A stretch of DNA of 64,000 bases from Cytobacillus firmus (GTDB lineage: Bacteria; Bacillota; Bacilli; Bacillales; Cytobacillaceae), in the NCBI RefSeq assembly GCF_023657595.1, contig NZ_CP098323.1, forward strand, positions 2,256,001 to 2,320,000, in the 5' to 3' direction. The notes beneath the pieces are model-generated. The model did not search any database, was not told where the DNA came from, and saw only the letters and a list, made by a program, of their open reading frames with translations. Both the position numbers and the translations under genes were made by a program. Below, one piece after another: positions 18,298-27,112 of this stretch (its first letter is position 1; each line of letters starts with the position of its first letter).

Positions 18298-19457
18298 CTC
18301 CTTCTTCTAGCTTTTGCTTTAAGATTTTTCCTTAAAACGAGAATAAAGATCCCGAATAAGAACAGGGCTAATCCTGCTTTTCCATAGTACCCTGTTGTCT
18401 CTTTTTCTGGCTCCTTATCTTTTTTGAGCTGACTTGAAACCACTTCATCCTGTTTATCCTCGATCAGCTTTACAGATTGAATGATTCTCCCGTTTTCATT
18501 CTTTATCTGCAGCTTCCCTTTTTCTGTAATGTTTTCTTCGTAGTTCCCTTTTGGCAAAGTGATGGGTATTATTTCATCGCCAGTTGTATAGGTTTTTCCA
18601 TTAGAGGGAAATACATCAGTGCTGCCGAGTGCCGCAGCTTCAAAGTTGCTGTGTCCATAATTCAAAAGGTTTTTTGTATCATTATAAATGTCCCGCTTAT
18701 AATCCGCTTTTAACACAATAGCGGTTAACTTTATTGAATCATATTCTGCAGAGGTAGCGAGAGTCTGTTTGGCTTCATCCACGAAACCGGTTTTCCCCCC
18801 TGTCACTCCCTCGAATGGAACCTCCCCTTTGAGCATCCTGTGATGAGTAAAGATGGTGGTGTCCCATGATTTTCCTGTCCACTTCAATTCCTTTGTCCCA
18901 TAGATTTCTCTGAAGGTCTCATTTTTCAGGGCGTAATTGGTTAATTTCGCAAGGTCAGCTGCGGTTGTAAAGTGGTTTTCATCATACAGACCGTGAGGAT
19001 TAACAAAGTGGGTATTTTTTAACCCAACATTCTTTTTCAGGTAGCGATTAAGGTTCTCTGAGAATGCTTCTATATTGCCGTCCAAATGCTCAGCAATGCT
19101 CCAGGCGGCATCATTTCCTGAGTTAATCAGCATTCCCTGAACGAGTTTTTTTAAGGGCACCTGTTCCCCTTCCTCCAAATACACTTGTGTTCCTTCGGCC
19201 TCCGCTGCATTCCTGCTGATTGTGGCCAAATCATTCAAGTCGCCATTTTCAATGGCATAAATGGCTGTTGCTATTTTCGTCAGACTGGCAGGGTACATCT
19301 TTTTATCCGCGTTTTTTGCATATAGAACAGCTCCTGATTCTGAATCTGTTACAATTGCGGCTTCACTGATAATTTCAGGCCCTTTTGTTTCCTCAGCAGC
19401 TGCATTTCCAGTCGGAAAACTGAATAAAAGCAGGATAATAGCAACCAATTTTTTCAT
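18285..19457 (-). CDS. D-alanyl-D-alanine carboxypeptidase (low-molecular-weight PBP, DacA/DacF type)
   Basis: A 390-aa penicillin-binding protein that trims D-Ala from peptidoglycan stem peptides. Signal peptide about residues 1-21; catalytic SxxK = S58-L-T-K61, SxN = S113-G-N115, KTG = K222-T-G224. A C-terminal domain is followed by a hydrophobic helix and a run of six Arg, which fits a C-terminal membrane anchor. No strong ribosome site is seen before the ATG at 19457 (GGATGTG). Monocistronic. Which of the Bacillus Dac paralogues it is cannot be decided here. Confidence 0.9.
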   Translation of the reverse strand: MKKLVAIILLLFSFPTGNAAAEETKGPEIISEAAIVTDSESGAVLYAKNADKKMYPASLTKIATAIYAIENGDLNDLATISRNAAEAEGTQVYLEEGEQVPLKKLVQGMLINSGNDAAWSIAEHLDGNIEAFSENLNRYLKKNVGLKNTHFVNPHGLYDENHFTTAADLAKLTNYALKNETFREIYGTKELKWTGKSWDTTIFTHHRMLKGEVPFEGVTGGKTGFVDEAKQTLATSAEYDSIKLTAIVLKADYKRDIYNDTKNLLNYGHSNFEAAALGSTDVFPSNGKTYTTGDEIIPITLPKGNYEENITEKGKLQIKNENGRIIQSVKLIEDKQDEVVSSQLKKDKEPEKETTGYYGKAGLALFLFGIFILVLRKNLKAKARRRRRRA

Positions 19458-19623
19458 AAATACACATCCATTTCAAACCGATAATCAATCCATCCTGATT
19501 GTATCAAACAATAAATGCATAGCCTTATCATATTTATAAATTGTTACATAATTGAAAATTTGATACCTTATTTTGAGAAGACTGATAATGAAAGGAAATT
19601 ATTGATTTACCTTTTCGAAAAAC

Positions 19624-19651
19624 AAAAAAGCAATCCAATTGGACTGCTTTT
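19624..19651 (-). terminator. Terminator overlapping the stop of the GRDP-like gene
   Basis: AAAAGCAGTCC / GGATTGCTTTT (minus strand, one wobble pair) with a T run directly after the stop codon. Confidence 0.85.
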
Positions 19652-20604
19652 CAGCTGGAGCATCCGCCTCCACAGCTCGAACAGCTGGAGCCGCCTGAAT
19701 CATTTCCTCCTCCAGAATCATGATCATTGCTGCTGCATGAGAAGCCTGAGCAGTAAACCATTCCGGCAGCATTGGCTTTTGCGAGCTCCTCGGGGAGCAG
19801 TTCATTCATATTGTCCTCGAACCAATCTGGTTCATAAACCGAAAAATACACGGCTGGAAACAGCAGATAGGAATACTGGCTGACAGATGTGGGCTTCGTA
19901 AATTCCAGCGGCTTTTTCCCAAGGTTCATTAATTCTGATTCAGATATTTCATGCTTCAGTTTTTCTATAATCTTCTTTTTAAGTTCAAGCCAATCATTTC
20001 CTGTCCTGAAATACTTATTTAACAGTTGAGTTTCATTCATGCTCCTGAAATCATCTAGTATTTCTTTTTTAATAGGATTCTGCAAAAAGCCCCCCCATAT
20101 TCTGCTGCTATTATGGCCTGCCTTAAAAAGAGTTAAATACACCCAGTCAAAAAAGGCCCTTTCACCTGGAATGGGGGTGCTGTTCATATTTGGGGAATGG
20201 TGAAGATATTCACCGAAGAATTTCTTGGAAAACTGATCATAATCACGGGTGAACATCAGCATTTCATGCCAGATGTCATCCGCTTTACTGCTGAACATAG
20301 GCACCGTTTTCAGTATGGCATTTATCACAAAATATCTTTTCAGCTCAAAAAATGTCCAATCATATGCGTAGTCTTTCCATTTCGGGTGCTCTCTCAATAC
20401 ACGATTTTTTATATTCTCCCTGTACCCTTCAGGCAAAGATTTTTCTAATTGCTGGATCATCGGCAGATAGTCGTCTGACTGAATTCCCAGATTCTCAGGA
20501 AATGGCTCGTTTTTAATGAAAGGATCCCTGCTAGCTCCTTTATAAATGACTATTATTAAAAACGCAGTAAATAACACCCCAAAAACTAACAATATTAAGT
20601 CCAT
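19651..20604 (-). CDS. GRDP-like protein with N-terminal membrane helix and Cys/Gly/Ser tail
   Basis: A 317-aa protein. An N-terminal transmembrane helix is followed by a soluble region with DDIWHEMLMFTRDYDQF and LHHSPN, which resembles the glycine-rich domain-containing protein core (W-H-x-M/H...Y..F...H). The last 30 residues are Gly, Ser and Cys only in large part (SGGSSCSSCGGGCSS). The ATG at 20604 has AGGAGGGG 4 nt upstream; an ATG 30 nt earlier lacks a site. The tail suggests disulfide or metal clustering; function unknown. Monocistronic. Confidence 0.7.
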   Translation of the reverse strand: MDLILLVFGVLFTAFLIIVIYKGASRDPFIKNEPFPENLGIQSDDYLPMIQQLEKSLPEGYRENIKNRVLREHPKWKDYAYDWTFFELKRYFVINAILKTVPMFSSKADDIWHEMLMFTRDYDQFSKKFFGEYLHHSPNMNSTPIPGERAFFDWVYLTLFKAGHNSSRIWGGFLQNPIKKEILDDFRSMNETQLLNKYFRTGNDWLELKKKIIEKLKHEISESELMNLGKKPLEFTKPTSVSQYSYLLFPAVYFSVYEPDWFEDNMNELLPEELAKANAAGMVYCSGFSCSSNDHDSGGGNDSGGSSCSSCGGGCSS

Positions 20605-20748
20605 AATTCCCCTCCTCTTCCTAATTGCAATCAACTCAATTATAAATCAATTTTCCTGTTTTTTAGAAATTAAGTAAAATTTATCCTTAGTAATATTTTT
20701 ATCTTGGCAGAACAAAATAATGAGGATAAGTATATAGGGGGAAAATGA

Positions 20749-21963
20749 ATGGATTTGCTGAGCGGTAAGTTGTATTGGCCGGAAACACTCGATGCTGCGC
20801 ATACTTATCCAATGCTGGAACAGGATATTGATTGCGATGTATTTATTATTGGAGCAGGATCTTCCGGTGCTCAATGTGCTTATTATTTGAGCAATTACGA
20901 TCTTAAAGTAGTGGTGGCTGACAAAAGAAAAGCCGGGACTGGCAGTACTTCTGTTAATACTGCACTCATTCAATATGCAGGCGACAAAACATTTGCTGAA
21001 TTAATTAACAGTTTTGGAGAGGAGTATTCAGCAAGACACCTTAAGCTGTGTGAAAAAGCCATTAAAGAGATTGAAAATGCTTAACAGCTTCTTAGTGATA
21101 AATTTGACTTCGAGTGGAAAGATACGCTGTATTATGCCAGTTCATCCGAAGACACTGCTAAACTGGAACAAGAATACCATTACCTAAGAAAACATGGATT
21201 CCCGGTCGAACTTTGGGATGAAAAGAAAATTGAAGAGCATTATTCATTTATAAAGCCAGCAGCTATTTATTATAAAAATGATGCTGTTATTAACCCATTG
21301 AAGTTTACCTATGCCCTCTTGGATTATGCTAAAAGCAAAGGGGGAGTCATTTATGAAAACACGGCCTTAACCGGTCATAAAATTGAGGGTAATACAACTG
21401 TGTTTTTCAGTGCTAAAGGTTCAATCAGAGCAAAGAAAGTGATATTTGCGTGCGGATATGAAGGGTTGGAAATTAAAAAGGAAAAAAACGCAGTGATTAC
21501 GAGTTCATATGCTGTGGTCACGAATCAGACTGCAGATTTTACTGCCTGGTATAATAAAACCTTAATTTGGGAGTCAGCAAGGCCCTATATTTATTTCCGG
21601 ACTACAGCAGATAACAGGATCATTATTGGAGGACTTGACGAAAATACCGGTTATGCTGATGCCCGGGACGCTCACATAACTCACAAGCGTGAACAGCTGA
21701 TTAATGAGCTTCACAAACTGTTTCCGAATATTGATGCTGAACCGGAGTATTTCTTGGCTGCTTTTTATGGAGGCACACATGATGGTCTGCCGATCATTGG
21801 TGAGTACAAAGAAATACCCAACAGTTATTTCCTATTTGTTTATGGTGATAATGGAACGGTTTATAGTATGGTTCTATCTCAAATTATTACAGATATCATT
21901 GTAAAGGGGCAAAGCAGCGATTTGGAGCTGTATCGGCAGGACAGGCCTTTATTAATGAAATAA
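20749..21963 (+). pseudogene. FAD-dependent oxidoreductase (DAO family) with one in-frame stop
   Basis: Codons 1-111 and the rest of a DAO-type flavoprotein lie in the same frame, separated only by a TAA at 21082-21084. The N-terminal FAD motif IIGAGSSGA (about residues 32-40) is intact, as is the C-terminal part with YFRTTADNRIIIGGLDE and FYGGTHDGLPIIGE. Total 404 codons including the stop, a normal length for glycine/D-amino-acid oxidase relatives. Because the next codon is CAG, the lost codon may have been CAA (C to T), but this is inference. It could be a recent pseudogene, a sequencing error, or read through at low level. Ribosome site AGGGGG before the ATG. Confidence 0.8.
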
Positions 21964-21986
21964 AACCGCCCCGCATGGGCGGTTTT
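21962..21986. terminator. Terminator at the end of the FAD oxidoreductase
   Basis: AAAACCGCCC / GGGCGGTTTT stem overlapping the stop codon; it can serve the converging DHH gene too. Confidence 0.85.
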
Positions 21987-21987
21987 A

Positions 21988-23178
21988 CTATTTTTTAGAT
22001 TTCAAATAAAATTTCTTTAAATAATCTACATAAATATCATCATTAACAAGCCAAGTCTGGTATTTTCTTTTAATAAAGTTTTCTGCTTGCAGAAAGTTCC
22101 GATAGGATTCGCGAACTGGCTTTCCATTCATTTCAAGGATCCATTTGTCGTCAGCTTCAGCAAAAATAAAAAATTTGTCTCCTTTCTTATTTTCGTACAG
22201 TGATCCCTGTTTCGCGCTTTTATTATTGTATTTGTTTTTAAATGCATCCTGCCTCAAAGGGTCCAGGGGAAAAATGTCCTGAACGAATAGTTTATAAGCA
22301 TCTTTTCCCATCGAACAGCCTGATGCTTTGGCATGTCCGCCCCCTCCAAACTTTCCGGCCACGGCAGAAACATCAACGTGGCCATGGATTGTCCTGAAAC
22401 TGATTTTTTTGCCCCCGAGATTTAAGATAGCGATATAATCGATATGGGGATACTCTTTACCAAGCTCATTGCCAAGCTCCGAATGATAAGATTCTGCATG
22501 GACAATGCCTGTACAATATTCGCCGACGAACGTTTGTATCATTTCCCGCTTCTTCCGCCTGACGTAACGCTCAATTTTCTTCTCTTCCATATTCAGCAAT
22601 TTCTGTTCAAACTCATCAAATTCGAATGTATCAGAGTTCATGATTCTTTCCGTCATTTTTTCTTCGAATTCTTCTATGGAAATCATGAAAAATAAATCAT
22701 TCAGATTTTTTGCCTTTATATTTTCATTTTGGTCCCATTCCCAGGTGTCATACTGTCGGACAAGCTCGACAAATTCATCGAGGGCCTGAGACGGCTGGAT
22801 CATTTCATGCTCCTGGAGATACTCATACAGCAAAGAGGTTGCAGCCGTGAGCCTGCCATCTTCATATTGCACTTTCACTCTGCCCCAGCTGTAATCATTA
22901 AAATGAAGAGCTGTTTTATGATGGTCAATTAATCTGACGTTTCCGCCTCCTTTTGCCAGATCATCAAGCCTGATCAAGTTTTCATCGTTAACTGATAAAT
23001 CTGTGATCATTAAAAAATCATCTTTTATATTTTTTTCATTTTCCAGCAATTTTTCTATCTGATAATCAAGTCCCATCACAGAGTTATAGCGTACCTCAAC
23101 ATCTTTTCCAAAAGCGATCCTGGCAACAATGCCGCACCCGACACCATCAAGGTCATTATGTGTATACAGCCTGTACAA
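21988..23178 (-). CDS. DHH superfamily phosphoesterase
   Basis: A 396-aa protein with the DHH domain motifs THNDLDGVG (residues 6-14), ITDLSV (about 58), LIDHHKT (about 85) and a C-terminal DHHA1 motif GKFGGGGHAKASG. These bind Mn2+ and hydrolyse phosphodiester bonds in substrates such as short oligonucleotides or cyclic dinucleotides. No GGDEF or PAS region is present, so it is not GdpP; the exact substrate is unknown. The start is TTG with AGGTGA 6 nt upstream. Confidence 0.85.
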   Translation of the reverse strand: MYRLYTHNDLDGVGCGIVARIAFGKDVEVRYNSVMGLDYQIEKLLENEKNIKDDFLMITDLSVNDENLIRLDDLAKGGGNVRLIDHHKTALHFNDYSWGRVKVQYEDGRLTAATSLLYEYLQEHEMIQPSQALDEFVELVRQYDTWEWDQNENIKAKNLNDLFFMISIEEFEEKMTERIMNSDTFEFDEFEQKLLNMEEKKIERYVRRKKREMIQTFVGEYCTGIVHAESYHSELGNELGKEYPHIDYIAILNLGGKKISFRTIHGHVDVSAVAGKFGGGGHAKASGCSMGKDAYKLFVQDIFPLDPLRQDAFKNKYNNKSAKQGSLYENKKGDKFFIFAEADDKWILEMNGKPVRESYRNFLQAENFIKRKYQTWLVNDDIYVDYLKKFYLKSKK

Positions 23179-23245
23179 AATCCATCACCTGCTATTCTTA
23201 GACTCATTCCTCTGTTAGTTTGGTTACGGAGGAAAATTCTATGCG

Positions 23246-23276
23246 AAAAATCCCTGCTGAAGTGAGCAGGGATTTC
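23246..23276 (-). terminator. Terminator after the YjiH gene (end of hut unit)
   Basis: AAATCCCTGCT / AGCAGGGATTT stem with T run on the minus strand, 4 nt after the stop. Confidence 0.85.
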
Positions 23277-23279
23277 CAG

Positions 23280-24620
23280 TTAAAGCAGCAAATAGGCCAG
23301 TGGAGCAGTAATCAGTATGGTCAGAATTGTTCTTTCTGCCCAGATGACAAGCAGCTGCGGAATAGAAAGAGGAATTTCTGTTGATAAAATACACGGGACA
23401 AGTGCAGAAAAGAAAATTATAGCTGATACGGAAACAACTCCGATTACAAATTTAGTGACTAGTGCAGCCTCCGCTGCAAGCAGGGCTGGAAGGAACATTT
23501 CTGCAATTCCCACCGCACTTGCCTTTGCTGCCAATAACGGATCAGGAAGCTGTACGAGAGCCGTAAAAGGATAAAAGATATAACCCAGCCAATCAAATAC
23601 AGGAGTGAATTCGGCAAGAATCAGGCCCAATAAACCGACTGACATAATGGAGGGCAAAATGGACATTGTCATGACAAACCCATCTTTTAAATTATCCTTT
23701 ATGTTTTTCCATAATGTGGGTGACTCAGCTGCTGTATCCATCGCTTCTTTCCAGGCTGCCTGCAGACGGTTTCCTGTAAAGGTTTCAACTGGAGGACCCT
23801 GGTTATTGTAATATTCTTCGCTCATTGATTTAAGAGGCCAGATTCTTACGGTAATAGCCGTTACGAGGAAAGTGACAGCAAACGTCGTCCAAAAATAGGT
23901 GTTCCAGATGTCCATCAATCCAAGTGTTTTAGCCACAACAATCATAAACGTTGCGGAGACCGTTGAGAACCCGGTAGCAATAATGGCTGCTTCCTTAATG
24001 CTGTATTTTCCTTCTTTAAATACCCTGTTGGTTATGAGCAGTCCGATTGAATAGCTGCCTACAAAAGAAGCAACTGCATCAATAGCTGATTTTCCCGGTG
24101 TTTTCCAGATTGGCTTCATAATCGGCTGCATAATGACACCGAAAAATTCAAGCAATCCATATCCAACCAGCAGGGCAAGAAATACTGAGCCGATTGGAAC
24201 AAGAAGTCCGACAGACACCACCAGTTTCTCAAACAAGAAAGGTCCCATGCTCGGGTCAAATAGCCAGGCAGGGCCGAAACCGAAGACAATCATAATGGCT
24301 GTGAAAAATCCGATTACCTTAAAAAAAGAGAAAACAGTATTTACTTTATTTTTGTTCCAGGTTTTTGCATAGAATGGATAAATGGCGCCGAGCAGTATGA
24401 CAAGCAACGCATAGTATGTTACAGCTGCAGGCAGGTATGTCTGAATCGCAGTTACGATATGGTCCAGCATAATGGAGGATTTCCCGTTAACAGTGACTGG
24501 TATAAAAAACATAAATATGCCAATGGCACTGAAGAGAAAAAACTTAGCCTTATTTTTACTAGTTGCGTTGGGATTTAGTTCAGGCTGGCGGGATTGACTT
24601 AATATCGTTTCTTTTTCCAT
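23280..24620 (-). CDS. YjiH family membrane protein (nucleoside-recognition gate domain), hut-linked
   Basis: A 446-aa membrane protein with about ten hydrophobic helices and two gate-type segments (FVGSYSIGLLITNRVFKEG and the related SAVGIAEMFLPALLAAEAAL). YjiH proteins are often found beside hut genes and are candidates for histidine or urocanate transport, but this is context, not proof. The ATG at 24620 has GAGGGGGA 6 nt upstream; an ATG two codons earlier is too close. It is the last gene of hutU-hutI-hutG-yjiH, 48 nt after hutG. Confidence 0.85.
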   Translation of the reverse strand: MEKETILSQSRQPELNPNATSKNKAKFFLFSAIGIFMFFIPVTVNGKSSIMLDHIVTAIQTYLPAAVTYYALLVILLGAIYPFYAKTWNKNKVNTVFSFFKVIGFFTAIMIVFGFGPAWLFDPSMGPFLFEKLVVSVGLLVPIGSVFLALLVGYGLLEFFGVIMQPIMKPIWKTPGKSAIDAVASFVGSYSIGLLITNRVFKEGKYSIKEAAIIATGFSTVSATFMIVVAKTLGLMDIWNTYFWTTFAVTFLVTAITVRIWPLKSMSEEYYNNQGPPVETFTGNRLQAAWKEAMDTAAESPTLWKNIKDNLKDGFVMTMSILPSIMSVGLLGLILAEFTPVFDWLGYIFYPFTALVQLPDPLLAAKASAVGIAEMFLPALLAAEAALVTKFVIGVVSVSAIIFFSALVPCILSTEIPLSIPQLLVIWAERTILTILITAPLAYLLL

Positions 24621-24667
24621 TCTCATTCCCCCTCATAATATTGCGGATAAGGAGCAGAGTGAGCCCC

Positions 24668-25648
24668 TTACCTTCTGTTCATTAAAGCTGTTAAAAAGGT
24701 CAGAAATGTATACGTGCCTGCTTTAACGGTTGGCTGTGCCTGGTGATCTCTTGTTGGATCAAGGCAGACAATATCCATGGCTGCCGTTTTGGAGGAAAGA
24801 CCAGCTGCATATACGGCCGTAAATAGTTCTTCAGTGCTCATGCCGCCTGGTGTGGATGCAGGGACCCCAGGCGCAAAACCAATGTCCAGCACATCCATGT
24901 CAATCGTGACATAAATTTTGTCCACTTTTGATTCCAGCTGCCGGATTGATTCTCTAACCGTTTCCTCAATCCCCCGTCTTCTGGCTTCCTTTAAGGTAAT
25001 ATAATTGAGCTTATGTTCTTTAGCATAATGGACTAGCGACTGGCTGTTGAAAAAGCCATGAAGGCCAATATTGTAGACATTTTCCCCTTTAATTTTGTTG
25101 TTCTGAATCAGATTGCGGATGGGCGTCCCATTTGTCGGTCCATGATCTTCAAGACTTCTGAGGTCAAGGTGCGTATCCAGCTGGAGAATGCCGATTTCTT
25201 TTTCGGGCTCCAGTTCCTTCAGGCCGCTGACCAGCATGGCTGTGATGGAGTGATCCCCTCCGATCGCAATTGGAAATGAATCAGGAAATTGTGTCCGTAC
25301 GTCCTTTATCGTTTGCTTTATGTTGGAATGGCATTGCGGAATATCCGTGAAATGCATCTTCACATCACCAAGATCAGCAACATTCAGTTCTTGAAGATCC
25401 CTTTCAAAATCCAGATTGTACGTGGAAAAGCCTTTCCAGGACCTCCTGAAGGATTCAGGGAATTCAGATGCTCCTGATGCACTTATCGATGAGCGGGAAA
25501 GAGGGACACCGAAAAGCACGACATCCCAGTTTTCTTTCTTTAATTCCTCATCCCTCTGGATTTGGCGAATCCATTCACTCACCTTTACGTCAGTTCCCAG
25601 TTCGGTTTGCGGCCAAAAAAACCCGGGAGGATTTATTGTTGGTAGCAT
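24668..25648 (-). CDS. hutG: Formimidoylglutamase
   Basis: A 326-aa enzyme of the arginase/ureohydrolase family that cleaves N-formimidoyl-glutamate to glutamate and formamide, the last step of the histidine pathway. Mn2+ motifs: GGDHS (130-134), QLDTHLD (156-162) and DMDVLD in the last third, followed by FAPGVPASTPGG. It overlaps the end of hutI by 16 nt, so translation is probably coupled. ATG with GGGAGGA upstream. Confidence 0.95.
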   Translation of the reverse strand: MLPTINPPGFFWPQTELGTDVKVSEWIRQIQRDEELKKENWDVVLFGVPLSRSSISASGASEFPESFRRSWKGFSTYNLDFERDLQELNVADLGDVKMHFTDIPQCHSNIKQTIKDVRTQFPDSFPIAIGGDHSITAMLVSGLKELEPEKEIGILQLDTHLDLRSLEDHGPTNGTPIRNLIQNNKIKGENVYNIGLHGFFNSQSLVHYAKEHKLNYITLKEARRRGIEETVRESIRQLESKVDKIYVTIDMDVLDIGFAPGVPASTPGGMSTEELFTAVYAAGLSSKTAAMDIVCLDPTRDHQAQPTVKAGTYTFLTFLTALMNRR

Positions 25649-26919
25649 AAGCTTCCTCCCTTCACGACCACTTCCCCATTTTTAATCACTGTGTCTGTAT
25701 GGTTCATGCCGTAGTGATATTGCATTTGCATGTAGTTTGGTACATTGAGCAGAAGCAGATCAGCTTTTTTGCCGGGTTCTATGCTTCCCACTTCTTCTGC
25801 CCGATTGATTGCATGTGCTGCATTAATGGTAGCGGCTGCAATGGCTTCTGCAGGTGTAAGTCCCATATGCATGCATGCAAGATTCATCATAAATGGCATG
25901 GAGCAGGTTGGCGAAGATCCGGGGTTGCAATCGGTTGATAAAGCAACTGGAACACCCTTATCAATCATGCGTCGACCTCTGGCTGCTTCAGCCATCAGGA
26001 AGAATGCTGTGCCTGGAAGAAGCACACCGATTACTCCCTTTTCAGCCATCATTTCCATGCCTTTATCAGATGCTCTGAGCAAATGATCCGCAGAGATGGC
26101 ACCAACTTCTGCAGCAAGCTCGGCCCCCTCATAAGGTTCGATTTCGTCGGCATGGATTTTAGGAATAAGGCCATGCTTCTTCCCTGCTTCAAGAAGTTTT
26201 CTGGACTGCTCCGGTGTGAATACCCCTCTTTCGCAGAAAATATCATTGAATTCGGCAAGCTTTTCTTCAGCTACTTTCGGCAGCATTTCTTCAATAACCA
26301 AATCTATAAAAGCATTTGGATTCTCTTTGTATTCAGCAGGAACTGCATGTGCCCCCATAAAGGTGCGGACAACATCCACCGGATGCAGTTCATCCGCTTT
26401 CCGGGCTGCCGTCAGCTGCTTTCGCTCTGTTTCCCAATCCAGTCCATATCCGCTTTTTGCCTCTATCGTGGTTACTCCGTGTTTAAGGAAGCGATCAAGA
26501 CGGAAAAGGCTCGCATCTACCAATTCCTCTTCAGTGGCGTTTCTGGTCATAGAAGTGGTAGCGTGAATTCCGCCGCCATTGTTCATGATTTCCATATAAG
26601 TCGCCCCGTTCAGGCGCATATTGAATTCCTCTTCCCTGCTGCCTGCATAAACAAGGTGTGTATGCGGATCAACCAGTCCTGGAAGAAGGATTTTTCCTGT
26701 CGCATCAATGATTTCAGCTTCCTGAAGCCGGCTTTGATATTCAGCTTGGAGTTCCGCTGTTGTCCCTGCTGCTTTAATTCTGTCCTCTTCAATCCATACT
26801 GCCCCGTCTTCAATGATGTGAAGCTCGCTCATTTTTTCTTTTGTCAGCGGCTGTTTGGAGCTGCCCTTTAAGGTAATCATTTGATTTGCATGTTTGATAA
26901 AAATAGGTTTTGAGTGCAT
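25633..26919 (-). CDS. hutI: Imidazolonepropionase
   Basis: A 428-aa amidohydrolase that opens 4-imidazolone-5-propanoate to formimidoylglutamate. Seen: GKILLPGLVDPHTHLVYAGSREEEF (metal-binding H-x-H in PHTH), IEAKSGYGL, KIHADEIEP and ALSTDCNPGSSP. The ATG at 26919 has TAAGGAGG 8 nt upstream; the frame is also open for 11 codons before it, but without a site. Second gene of the hut unit, 193 nt after hutU with a repeat array between. Confidence 0.95.
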   Translation of the reverse strand: MHSKPIFIKHANQMITLKGSSKQPLTKEKMSELHIIEDGAVWIEEDRIKAAGTTAELQAEYQSRLQEAEIIDATGKILLPGLVDPHTHLVYAGSREEEFNMRLNGATYMEIMNNGGGIHATTSMTRNATEEELVDASLFRLDRFLKHGVTTIEAKSGYGLDWETERKQLTAARKADELHPVDVVRTFMGAHAVPAEYKENPNAFIDLVIEEMLPKVAEEKLAEFNDIFCERGVFTPEQSRKLLEAGKKHGLIPKIHADEIEPYEGAELAAEVGAISADHLLRASDKGMEMMAEKGVIGVLLPGTAFFLMAEAARGRRMIDKGVPVALSTDCNPGSSPTCSMPFMMNLACMHMGLTPAEAIAAATINAAHAINRAEEVGSIEPGKKADLLLLNVPNYMQMQYHYGMNHTDTVIKNGEVVVKGGSLCYQQ

Positions 26920-26948
26920 TTTGTGCTCCTCCTTAAAAAATGGAAGTT

Positions 26949-26973
26949 CCAATCCGAAGGAATCACGGATTGG
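26949..26973. repeat. Hairpin between the 21-bp array and hutI
   Basis: CCAATCCG (26949-26956) and CGGATTGG (26966-26973) form an 8-bp stem with a 9-nt loop, without a T run. It might limit read-through or protect the mRNA end between hutU and hutI. Confidence 0.5.
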
Positions 26974-27003
26974 AGGGCTTCCTCATTGAAAATATTAATG
27001 GTT

Positions 27004-27094
27004 ATTTGCAAGTTTAAGAGTTTTATTTGCAGATTTGACTGACCTATTTGCAAATTAGCATGGTTTATTTGCAAATTTTTCACTTCTATTTGCT
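27004..27094. repeat. Five ATTTGCA direct repeats with exact 21-bp period
   Basis: ATTTGCA starts at 27004, 27025, 27046 and 27067, and ATTTGCT at 27088: four steps of exactly 21 bp. The flank after each core tends to AATTT, making ATTTGCAAAT-like short palindromes. The array fills the hutU-hutI gap, just downstream of the hutU stop. The 21-bp step is two helical turns, so bound proteins would line up on one face. Confidence 0.85.
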
Positions 27095-27112
27095 AATTTT
27101 ATAAAATTTTCT

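Noticed and set aside
25699..26871. Several plus-strand frames inside the hut genes
   Set aside because: They are antisense shadows of hutI and hutG; no ribosome sites, and the minus-strand products are full-length known enzymes.
26877..27083. Minus-strand frame with a repeated N-L-Q-I peptide
   Set aside because: It is the translation of the 21-bp repeats (7 codons each) and lacks a ribosome site.
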